Source: Pyrolobus sp964613695 (GTDB lineage Archaea > Thermoproteota > Thermoprotei_A > Sulfolobales > Pyrodictiaceae). From it: a stretch of 8,783 nt of DNA. Position 1 is the first letter of the stretch; each line of letters begins with the position of its first letter. Made by a program: the position numbers and the translations under genes. Location of the stretch: positions 1 through 8,783 of the forward strand of contig CAZTIR010000058.1 in NCBI GenBank assembly GCA_964613695.1. The letters are read 5' to 3'. Under the pieces are notes generated by a model. That model made no database searches and was not told where the DNA came from. It saw only the letters and a list, made by a program, of their open reading frames with translations. Below are positions 1 to 5,301 of the stretch, in pieces.

Positions 1-4
1 AAAT

Positions 5-17
5 GGAAACCTTATTA
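5..17 (+). promoter_or_regulatory. Possible BRE/TATA element upstream of tRNA-Tyr
   Basis: A purine-rich stretch (ggaaac) followed by cttatta resembles an archaeal BRE plus TATA box. A start about 26 bases after its centre would fall near position 40, leaving a 5' leader of roughly 28 nt before the tRNA for RNase P to remove. The match is weak, and gctaatt at 21-27 is an alternative. Confidence 0.3.
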
Positions 18-67
18 GGGGCTAATTGCGGTGAGCTTCAAGTGGCGGCCGGTCCACGGAGCCGCCA

Positions 68-238
68 CCCGCCGTAGCTCAGCGGTAGAGCGCCCGGCTG
101 TAGGGGGGACCCGCATCCCCACCCCCCACGCGCCTGACGGGCGGCGATAGGCCGCCTGGATGAGGGTGCGTCGGCACGGGGATGCGGGGCCGGGCGGATA
201 CCGGGAGGTCCGGGGTTCGAATCCCCGCGGCGGGACCA
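68..238 (+). tRNA. tRNA-Tyr (anticodon GTA) interrupted by a 96-nt intron, CCA encoded
   Basis: A full cloverleaf can be drawn. Acceptor stem 68-74 (cccgccg) pairs with 228-234 (cggcggg), discriminator A is at 235 and CCA at 236-238. The D arm is 77-80/88-91, with a 7-nt loop containing GG at 84-85. The anticodon stem is 93-97 (cccgg) with 201-205 (ccggg). The anticodon loop reads C-T-GTA-G, then A after splicing, so the anticodon is GTA at 100-102. The variable loop is 206-210 (aggtc). The T arm is 211-215/223-227 around TTCGAAT. The C1:G72 pair is the known identity element of archaeal tRNA-Tyr and agrees with the GTA anticodon. The spliced tRNA is 75 nt including CCA. Joining 103 to 200 restores a normal seven-base loop with purine G37, which fixes the intron boundaries. 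No T-rich terminator follows. Confidence 0.95.
104..199 (+). other. Archaeal tRNA intron (position 37/38) with bulge-helix-bulge splice sites
   Basis: The 96-nt insert lies between tRNA positions 37 and 38. The sequence gives the expected splicing-endonuclease geometry. The 4-bp central helix is 98-101 (CTGT) with 194-197 (GCGG), including two G-U pairs. The 5' bulge is 102-104 and the 3' bulge 198-200, each cut between its second and third base. Further in, 110-120 (cccgcatcccc) pairs perfectly with 178-188 (ggggatgcggg), and an inner hairpin pairs 140-145 with 151-156. The helix immediately beyond the 5' bulge is imperfect because G faces G, so this is a relaxed form of the motif. At 96 nt it is long for an archaeal tRNA intron. 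No meaningful ORF lies within it. Confidence 0.85.
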
Positions 239-319
239 ACCCGGCTCCCTCCCTCCACCACTCTGATAACGGGCTTTGGTGTTCACCGTTAAGTGGTAGT
301 ATGCGCCTTGGAGGTGGTT

Positions 320-892
320 GTGCAGAGGCCACTCATCTTCTATGTTGGTGTGGCATTCGCGTTCGTGACCGTGTTCCTCTTGGCGGTTCTGCTGCCTAGA
401 CCCGAGCCTAGACCCTGTTGCGGCTGCAGCGGGTGTAGTTGCGTCTTAGTCGTGATAGCCGGTATTGTTGCGACGGTCTTTGTTCATGAGGGTTTGCACG
501 TTGTTGCTGCTAGGGCTGTGGGTGTGAGGGGGCTTCGTGTTAGGCTCGAGCCTCGTATGGGCTCTCTGCTCCTCGACTATGACTGGATGACGCCGCTGCA
601 GTATGTCATAGTGGCTCTCGCGCCGCAGGTGCTTAGCGTGGTGCTGTTAATCTTGCTGGTGGTAGCGCGTGATTACTCTCTACTACTCTGGCCCTCTCTC
701 GTGGTGAATGTTGCTGGCGGCGTTCCCGACATGCTCAACGCTATCTACTTTGGCCTGGTTCACGGGGATGCCAGGAGGTTCTGGCTCCTCTACGATGAGC
801 GCGGGAGGGTCGTGGGGGGTGTAGTAGAGTACCCGGATAAGCTCGTGGTCTACGACATGGTTTATGGGCGTTATGCGAGGAGCGGGTCTTGA
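320..892 (+). CDS. Membrane-embedded putative zinc metalloprotease (M50/DUF3267-like) with a Cys cluster
   Basis: Predicted integral membrane protein of 190 aa. It has an N-terminal membrane segment (about residues 4-25), then five cysteines in nine residues (CCGCSGCSC, 33-41). A second hydrophobic segment carries HEGLH at 56-60, an HExxH zinc motif inside the membrane. Two more hydrophobic segments follow (about 95-116 and 121-146); the last contains GGVPDMLNA, whose Asp137 could be the third zinc ligand, as in DUF3267 and site-2-protease-like families. A roughly 45-residue soluble tail ends the protein. GTG 320 is chosen because GGAGGTG at 310-316 is a strong ribosome-binding site; an in-frame GTG at 293 would add nine residues and has no such site. 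The gene appears monocistronic between the tRNA and the CoA-disulfide reductase gene. The substrate is unknown. The family call rests on motifs only. Confidence 0.7.
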   Translation: MQRPLIFYVGVAFAFVTVFLLAVLLPRPEPRPCCGCSGCSCVLVVIAGIVATVFVHEGLHVVAARAVGVRGLRVRLEPRMGSLLLDYDWMTPLQYVIVALAPQVLSVVLLILLVVARDYSLLLWPSLVVNVAGGVPDMLNAIYFGLVHGDARRFWLLYDERGRVVGGVVEYPDKLVVYDMVYGRYARSGS

Positions 893-896
893 ACAG

Positions 897-904
897 TGTT
901 AAAG
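897..904 (+). promoter_or_regulatory. Candidate TATA box for the CoA-disulfide reductase gene
   Basis: tgttaaag lies just after the stop of the upstream membrane protease gene. It would place transcription start near 926 and give a leader of about 45 nt that contains the ribosome-binding site at 961-967. It is the most TATA-like stretch in this 79-bp spacer, but the match is modest. Confidence 0.4.
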
Positions 905-971
905 ACGGGGGTGTGTGGGTTCAAACGCTCCTCTTCTTTCCCCGCGCAACCCGACCGCCTAGGGTGGTCTC

Positions 972-2336
972 GTGCGGGTTGTGGTCATTGGCGGCGGCGC
1001 GGCGGGGATGAGCACGGCTAGCAGGGTTAAGAGGCTGCGCCGCGACTGGGAGGTCGTGGTTATAGAGAAGAGCAGGTGGGTTAGCTTCGCCCTCTGCGGG
1101 ATACCCTACTATGTGGGCTGCCAGGTGCACAGGATTAGCGATCTCATGCACTATCCTCTCGAGGAGTTCACGAAGAAGCGTGGTATCGACGTGAGGCTCG
1201 GGGAGGAGGTTGTGGAGGCTGGCGACGGTTTCGTGAGGGTTAGGGGGGCTAGGGGCGAGTACAAGCTAGAGTATGATAAGCTCGTTATAGCTACTGGCGC
1301 TCGCCCTGTAAAGCCCCGGTTCGAGGGCATCGACTCCAAGGGCGTCTTCACGATAGGGCACCTCGACGACGCTGTCGAGCTGCGCAGGTTTCTCGACGAG
1401 AAGACGAGGCATGGGGGCTCTGCCGTCGTTGTCGGCGGGGGGCTGGTGGGGCTCGAGATGGCTGAGGCTCTCCACTCCTGGGGCCTCCGCGTGACTATAG
1501 TGGAGAAGGCTGGCTGGCTCCTACCCGCGCTGCTGGACAGGGAGATGGGCGAGAAGCTGACCAAGATAATCTCGGGAGTTGAGGGCGTCAGCGTTGTGAC
1601 GGGCAAGGGTGTGGCGGCTATAAAGACGAGGGGCGGCGAGGCCGTCGGGGTTACCCTCGAGGATGGGGGTGAGGTCGAGGGGTCGCCGGTGATAGTGGCT
1701 GTCGGGAGGAGGCCTAACACGAGCCTAGCCGAGCAGCTTGGCGCGAGGCTGGGTGAGACGGGCGCGATATGGGTCAATGAGCGCATGGAGACGAGCGTCG
1801 AGAACGTATACGCGGTGGGTGATGCCGTCGAGACCGTCAGCATGGTTACGGGTAGGCGCGTCTGGCTACCCTACGCACAGGTAGCAAACAAGATGGGGTA
1901 TGTGGCTGGGAACGTGATAGCCGGGATAGACTCTAGGTTCCCTGGCGCCGCCGGCACGGTAGTGACGCAGGTGTTCGGGGTTACTGTTGCCAAGACTGGG
2001 CTCAGCCTAGAGGAGGCTAGGAGGGAGGGCTTCAACGCCGAGGCGGTGACGCTGGACGCCGGCACCAAGGCGGCCTACATGCCGGGAGGCTCCTGGATAA
2101 CACTACGCCTAGTCTTCGACAAGGATAGCGGCAGGATTCTCGGCGCACAGGCGCTGAGCGGCGATAACACCGGCTTCTGGAGGGTGAACGTGGTGGCCGC
2201 GCTCATACAACACAAAGCCAGCGTCTGGGACCTCTTCACCACCGATATAGGATACGCGCCGCCAATGAACCCCGTCTGGGACCCCTTAGTGATAGCGGCG
2301 AGGCTAGCACTCCGCCACGTCGGGGGCAAGAGGTGA
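972..2336 (+). CDS. cdr: CoA-disulfide reductase / NAD(P)H oxidase family flavoprotein
   Basis: A 454-aa FAD- and NAD(P)H-dependent enzyme of the single-cysteine pyridine nucleotide-disulfide reductase group, expected to reduce CoA disulfide (CoA-S-S-CoA) to two CoA in the cytoplasm. In hyperthermophilic archaea, relatives also act as NADH oxidases or sulfur/polysulfide reductases. The FAD-binding GGGAAG loop is at 7-12, and the lone active-site cysteine is Cys42 in SFALCGIPYYVG, where this family has Cys instead of a CxxxxC pair. ATGARP follows at 108-112, the NAD(P)H-binding GGGLVGLE at 155-162, and the second FAD motif NVYAVGDA at 278-285. The C-terminal dimerisation domain ends in GYAPPMNPVWDP (427-438), whose Tyr428 corresponds to the tyrosine that lines the CoA site in characterised enzymes. 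Length is normal. GTG 972 is preceded by agggtggt (961-968). The exact physiological substrate cannot be read from sequence. Confidence 0.92.
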   Translation: MRVVVIGGGAAGMSTASRVKRLRRDWEVVVIEKSRWVSFALCGIPYYVGCQVHRISDLMHYPLEEFTKKRGIDVRLGEEVVEAGDGFVRVRGARGEYKLEYDKLVIATGARPVKPRFEGIDSKGVFTIGHLDDAVELRRFLDEKTRHGGSAVVVGGGLVGLEMAEALHSWGLRVTIVEKAGWLLPALLDREMGEKLTKIISGVEGVSVVTGKGVAAIKTRGGEAVGVTLEDGGEVEGSPVIVAVGRRPNTSLAEQLGARLGETGAIWVNERMETSVENVYAVGDAVETVSMVTGRRVWLPYAQVANKMGYVAGNVIAGIDSRFPGAAGTVVTQVFGVTVAKTGLSLEEARREGFNAEAVTLDAGTKAAYMPGGSWITLRLVFDKDSGRILGAQALSGDNTGFWRVNVVAALIQHKASVWDLFTTDIGYAPPMNPVWDPLVIAARLALRHVGGKR

Positions 2337-2342
2337 CCATAC

Positions 2343-2352
2343 GGCTTTAGGA
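2343..2352 (+). promoter_or_regulatory. Candidate TATA box for the creatininase-family gene
   Basis: ggctttagga is centred about 34 bases before the GTG at 2382, near the position expected for a leaderless or short-leader crenarchaeal transcript. No Shine-Dalgarno-like sequence precedes that GTG, which fits leaderless translation. Co-transcription with the upstream reductase (45-bp gap) remains possible. Confidence 0.35.
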
Positions 2353-2381
2353 AAGACGCGCAGCACCCCGCCCCGGGCGGC

Positions 2382-3053
2382 GTGGTTTTGGGCAACGATC
2401 CCTGCGATCCTGGCAACGCTCTACGCTCTCCTAGCCTACGCGGCCGCCGGATAGCCATCCTCCCCCTAGGCAGCATAGAGTGGCATTGTGGCGCGCCGCT
2501 CGGCACGGACTCGCTCCTAGCTTTGCGTGTCGCGCAGGAGCTCTGCCGGAGCGTTAACAGCGTCTGCGGTGGTGCTGCCCTACTCCCTCCACTCTACTAT
2601 GGGGCTAGTAGCGAGTGGGGAGGCTACGAGGAGGTGAGTATACCCCGCGACGCGATACCCCTCATAATCGAGGGCGTTGCGGCTAGTCTTGAGAGGCTGG
2701 GCTACCATACCCTCGTGCTCGTAAACGCTCATGGGGGTAACACCGCGGCTCTCAGGTATGCGGTTGAGCGCCTAGTTTTCGATAGGGGGTCTAGGCTCCG
2801 CTTCTACATAGTCGAGTGGTGGAGGCTCGTAGACGCCAGGCTAGGGCACATGGATGCTCTCGAGGCGGGGCTGGTCGCAGAGGCTCTAGGTTTCAGGGCG
2901 GGGGTGTTGTGCGAGTGTAGAGGCTTGTCAAACCCATACACTCACGTTGAGTGCGAGAAGGTGGAGGGGGAGCCCGTGGCGGGCCTGTGGGATAGGCTCG
3001 TGGAGAGGCTTAGAGAGGCTGGTGAAAAGATATGCAGGGGTGAGGGCCTCTAG
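2382..3053 (+). CDS. Creatininase-family amidohydrolase (ArfB/FAPy deformylase-like)
   Basis: A 223-aa member of the creatininase family, metal-dependent amide hydrolases. In archaea without creatine metabolism, the best-known role is ArfB/MptE-type deformylation of the formylamino-pyrimidine intermediate on the way to riboflavin and F420. That function is an inference here. The metal site is recognisable: LPLGSIEWH gives Glu33 and His35, GTD gives Asp43, VNAHGGN gives His117, and HMDALEAGL (156-164) matches the usual HAGxxETS with Glu161 conserved. The spacing from His35 to Asp43 is one residue shorter than in the common EQHGPHLPLGTD form, and the ETS serine/threonine positions are Ala-Gly. 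GTG 2382 is the first start in frame, with TTG 2388 as an alternative. The reading frame is continuous with that of the upstream reductase, whose TGA lies 16 codons earlier. The stop overlaps the stop of the convergent gene. Confidence 0.85.
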   Translation: MVLGNDPCDPGNALRSPSLRGRRIAILPLGSIEWHCGAPLGTDSLLALRVAQELCRSVNSVCGGAALLPPLYYGASSEWGGYEEVSIPRDAIPLIIEGVAASLERLGYHTLVLVNAHGGNTAALRYAVERLVFDRGSRLRFYIVEWWRLVDARLGHMDALEAGLVAEALGFRAGVLCECRGLSNPYTHVECEKVEGEPVAGLWDRLVERLREAGEKICRGEGL

Positions 3054-4096
3054 CCCTGCTCCTCTCCCCTCCTCCCCGGGCACCTGGGCTCCCTGTACCA
3101 CTCGTCCTTATCCAGGTTGAAGAGCCTGACAGTCTCCTCCTCCAGCTCCCCCCACTTCTCGTGGAGCGTGTTGTAGAGCGTCTCGAGTATCGAGTATATC
3201 CTCGTCTCCACCTTGCCCCGGAACCATGCGAGATCCTTTGCTATACCCACCCTAAGCTCCTCAAAGTTCACGCCAACCCTCTCGTCGACACTCCTCCCGG
3301 TCAGGACGTGCTCGAAGTCGAAGAGTAGCGTGCCCCGCGGCAGTATATACTCGCCGTAGTCGCCCGTGAGCCTCTCCTTTATCTTCGAGAGCATGCGGAG
3401 GCCTAGCAGCTTATTGGGGCCGGGTCTTATCTTCGCCACCTGTAGCACGCCGAGGAAGGCCACTATGCCAGAGAGGTCGGAGACGGGCTCGTACCACGCG
3501 CGGTTCTCCCCACTCACGGTGACGGATCTTATCGTAACCTGCGCTGCCAGGACACGGTTGTAGACCAGCCCCTCGCGGAACACCTTATCCCTCGAGAGCT
3601 CCACGATACCCTGTGCCGAGAGCCCGCGGAATAGCGTGAAGCGGGCTGGAGTGGGTAGCATCAAGCCGACGTAGAAGCTGTAGATGAGAGCGGCCTGGGG
3701 ATCTTTGCCCAACGCCTCCGTCACGAGCTGAGATGCTGGCGTTCTAGCAACGAGCACCTCGTTCAGCCTCCTCGGCGTCTCGGTGCAGGCTGTCAAGTCT
3801 ATCACGTTGAAGGCCTGTGCTATGCGGAGGTAGTAGAAGAGGTCCCCGATGTTGAAGTTCTTAAGGGCTGTGTACTTCTCACTCAGCTTCTCCACGGTCT
3901 CGGCGCCGCCGAGTATCTCGCTCAGCGGGATGGGTGAGTCTCCGGGGGCGGCAGCCGAGAGTAGGACATCGCGGAGGAAGTCGAGGAGCCCCTTTATACC
4001 AGCTAGTTTGCCTTGAGCGGCTGAGGATAACTCTTTAAACCTTCGGGGCACCTTGTGTGGCGTCCTAAGCTCGAAGGTGAGGGGCGGTAGGAGCAT
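3050..4096 (-). CDS. Uncharacterised archaeal protein, predicted mostly alpha-helical
   Basis: A 348-aa soluble protein that I do not recognise. It has no signal peptide or membrane segment. There are scattered charged helices, a hydrophobic middle region (about 135-160), a beta-rich stretch around 185-210, and a strongly charged C-terminus rich in Glu and Lys with a long amphipathic helix (about 285-335). It has only two cysteines, and I see no classical catalytic motif or nucleotide-binding loop. ATG 4096 is preferred because GGAGGAAGGAGG lies directly before it on the minus strand. A TTG at 4117 would add seven residues but would leave this ribosome-binding site inside the gene. TATA-like elements sit upstream at 4124-4129 and 4137-4143. 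It is transcribed divergently from the MBL-fold nuclease gene and convergently to the creatininase-like gene, with stop codons sharing CTAG. Base and codon use match the neighbours, so it is probably native rather than recently acquired. Confidence 0.8.
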   Translation of the reverse strand: MLLPPLTFELRTPHKVPRRFKELSSAAQGKLAGIKGLLDFLRDVLLSAAAPGDSPIPLSEILGGAETVEKLSEKYTALKNFNIGDLFYYLRIAQAFNVIDLTACTETPRRLNEVLVARTPASQLVTEALGKDPQAALIYSFYVGLMLPTPARFTLFRGLSAQGIVELSRDKVFREGLVYNRVLAAQVTIRSVTVSGENRAWYEPVSDLSGIVAFLGVLQVAKIRPGPNKLLGLRMLSKIKERLTGDYGEYILPRGTLLFDFEHVLTGRSVDERVGVNFEELRVGIAKDLAWFRGKVETRIYSILETLYNTLHEKWGELEEETVRLFNLDKDEWYREPRCPGRRGEEQG

Positions 4097-4097
4097 A

Positions 4098-4111
4098 GCC
4101 TCCTTCCTCCA
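4098..4111 (-). promoter_or_regulatory. Strong Shine-Dalgarno tract that decides the ATG 4096 start
   Basis: On the minus strand this reads GGAGGAAGGAGGCT directly before ATG. Two GGAGG cores lie 2 and 9 bases from the ATG. The longer reading frame from TTG 4117 would have no comparable site, so the shorter protein is favoured. Confidence 0.65.
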
Positions 4112-4122
4112 CCCCAACTCCC

Positions 4123-4143
4123 CTATAATCCGTGATTGATAAA
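4123..4143 (-). promoter_or_regulatory. Promoter region of the orphan gene
   Basis: Two AT-rich candidates are visible on the minus strand: gattatag (4123-4130), centred about 30 bases before ATG 4096, and tttatca (4137-4143), centred about 44 bases before it. The upstream one would give a short leader that includes the Shine-Dalgarno tract; the downstream one would give an almost leaderless message. Confidence 0.45.
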
Positions 4144-4189
4144 CGGTTGGGTGCCGCTCCGTAATACCAGCCTCTGCTGGCGCCGCTAG

Positions 4190-4198
4190 GGTTTAACA
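4190..4198 (+). promoter_or_regulatory. Candidate TATA box for the MBL-fold nuclease gene
   Basis: ggtttaaca gives a predicted transcription start near 4220. That is downstream of the first in-frame GTG (4204) but upstream of TTG 4240, so the promoter supports the shorter protein. With the element at 4123-4143 on the other strand, it forms a divergent promoter region of about 140 bp. Confidence 0.5.
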
Positions 4199-4239
4199 AT
4201 GGCGTGATACCCCTCCATAGCCTCCGGCGGTGCCACATC

Positions 4240-5250
4240 TTGGCGAGTACTACCGAGCTGCTGGCTCGCAGCTACGTCTCCGAGACTGGCGCCGTGGTCC
4301 TCGGGGAGGGTATAGCTGCTGATGGCCACCTGCCTGGGCTTATAGCGCGCGTGGTGACCCACGCCCACAACGATCATATCGTGGGCCTCCGAGAGTCGAT
4401 GAGAGAGGCCTCGCTCATAATAGCAACCCCGCTGACGCTAGAGATGCTTGATGTGCTAGGGTACCGGGTGCCCGCCCAGAAGAGGCTCGGCCTGGAGCCT
4501 AGGCGGCCGGTGAGAATACTAGACAATCGGCTTGTGCTTCTCCCAGCCAATCACATCCCAGGCTCTGTACAGGTTCTAGTGGAGTGGAGTGACGGCTTCC
4601 GTGCAGGATATACCGGCGACTTTAAGCAACCCGGCACCCCTGTAATGAAGGATCTTGATGTGCTCGTGATAGAGGCCACGTATGGTAGCCCCGAGTACCG
4701 CCGCCCCTGGAGCAGCGAGATAGAGTATCTCTTCGCGGATCTTGTGAGAGATCTTCTTGTCAAAGGCCCCGTCTACATCTACGGCTACCACGGGAAGCTT
4801 CAGGAGGCTATGAGAGTGCTACGCGAGCACGGCATCGACGCCCCATTCCTAGCGCCGGAGAGGGTGTACAGGATGGCCTTGGTCGCGAGGAAGTATGGTA
4901 TAGACGTTGGCGAGGTTATATGCACGTGTAGGAGGGAGGCGGAGGAGGTCAAGAAGAGCGGCTGGTACGTGTACTTCACCCACATGATGGCGAGGCGTAA
5001 CGGCGCCCCTGCTAACGCGAGCCGCGTGGTGCTAAGCGGCTGGGAGTTTAGTGGCCCGTATAGGCAGGCGGGTCCGAGAACCTGGATAGTCTCGTTCAGC
5101 GACCACGCGGACTTCGACCAGCTTGTCGAGTATGTTAGGGAGGCTAGGCCGCGCCTACTCGTAGTTGACGGGTTCCGCGAGGGAGCGGCGGAGGCTCTCG
5201 CAACCTACGTTAGGAAGAATCTCGGGATACCAGCGGTCGTAACCCCCTAA
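4240..5250 (+). CDS. Metallo-beta-lactamase-fold nuclease-like protein (beta-CASP-like, RNA/DNA processing)
   Basis: A 336-aa predicted cytoplasmic metallo-hydrolase, probably a nuclease acting on RNA or DNA. The two-metal site is complete: HAHNDH at 41-46, ANHIPGS with His105, TGD with Asp127, and FSDHAD with His289. After Asp127 comes VIEATYG (Glu145), then a Rossmann-like segment (about 165-225) resembling a small beta-CASP domain, then VLSGW and the SDHAD motif, as in CPSF73/SNM1-like enzymes. At 336 aa it is shorter than typical archaeal CPSF-type proteins and has no KH domains. The last beta-CASP position reads VVDG (308-311), with Asp where RNA-processing members have His. TTG 4240 is chosen because ggcggtg (4226-4232) lies seven bases upstream and the promoter at 4190-4198 would start transcription after GTG 4204. 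GTG 4204 would add 12 residues. RNA versus DNA specificity is not decided. Confidence 0.82.
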   Translation: MASTTELLARSYVSETGAVVLGEGIAADGHLPGLIARVVTHAHNDHIVGLRESMREASLIIATPLTLEMLDVLGYRVPAQKRLGLEPRRPVRILDNRLVLLPANHIPGSVQVLVEWSDGFRAGYTGDFKQPGTPVMKDLDVLVIEATYGSPEYRRPWSSEIEYLFADLVRDLLVKGPVYIYGYHGKLQEAMRVLREHGIDAPFLAPERVYRMALVARKYGIDVGEVICTCRREAEEVKKSGWYVYFTHMMARRNGAPANASRVVLSGWEFSGPYRQAGPRTWIVSFSDHADFDQLVEYVREARPRLLVVDGFREGAAEALATYVRKNLGIPAVVTP

Positions 5251-5258
5251 CTCCCATT

Positions 5259-5266
5259 CTTTAAAG
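5259..5266 (+). promoter_or_regulatory. TATA box (ctttaaag) of the flavoprotein gene
   Basis: The palindromic ctttaaag is centred near 5262, nine bases after the stop of the MBL gene, in an otherwise GC-rich spacer. It predicts transcription start near 5288, just before GTG 5292 and about 14 bases before CTG 5302. It is the best TATA match in the window and shows that the gene begins here rather than at the internal GTG 5467. Confidence 0.6.
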
Positions 5267-5301
5267 GCTCTACGGGGAACGCGTCTAGCCGGTGAGGGGG
5301 G

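Noticed and set aside
160..399. Open frame crossing tRNA-Tyr and the start of the membrane protease gene
   Set aside because: It is encoded by the tRNA itself and out of frame with a well-supported gene; it shows no ribosome-binding site or protein-like character.
1151..1843. 230-codon open frame antisense to the CoA-disulfide reductase gene
   Set aside because: Its Ser/Thr/Pro-rich composition is the mirror of GC-rich codon use on the plus strand, and the plus-strand frame has every motif of a known enzyme.
2334..2384. Read-through fusion of the CoA-disulfide reductase and the creatininase-like protein, because both are in one frame across a single TGA
   Set aside because: Each protein has its complete family length, the intervening 15 codons look random, and a TATA-like box precedes the second gene. 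The shared frame is a one-in-three coincidence.
2075..2506. 143-codon minus-strand open frame spanning the junction of the reductase and creatininase-like genes
   Set aside because: It overlaps two genuine genes on the other strand and has no recognisable features; it is a shadow of their codon bias.
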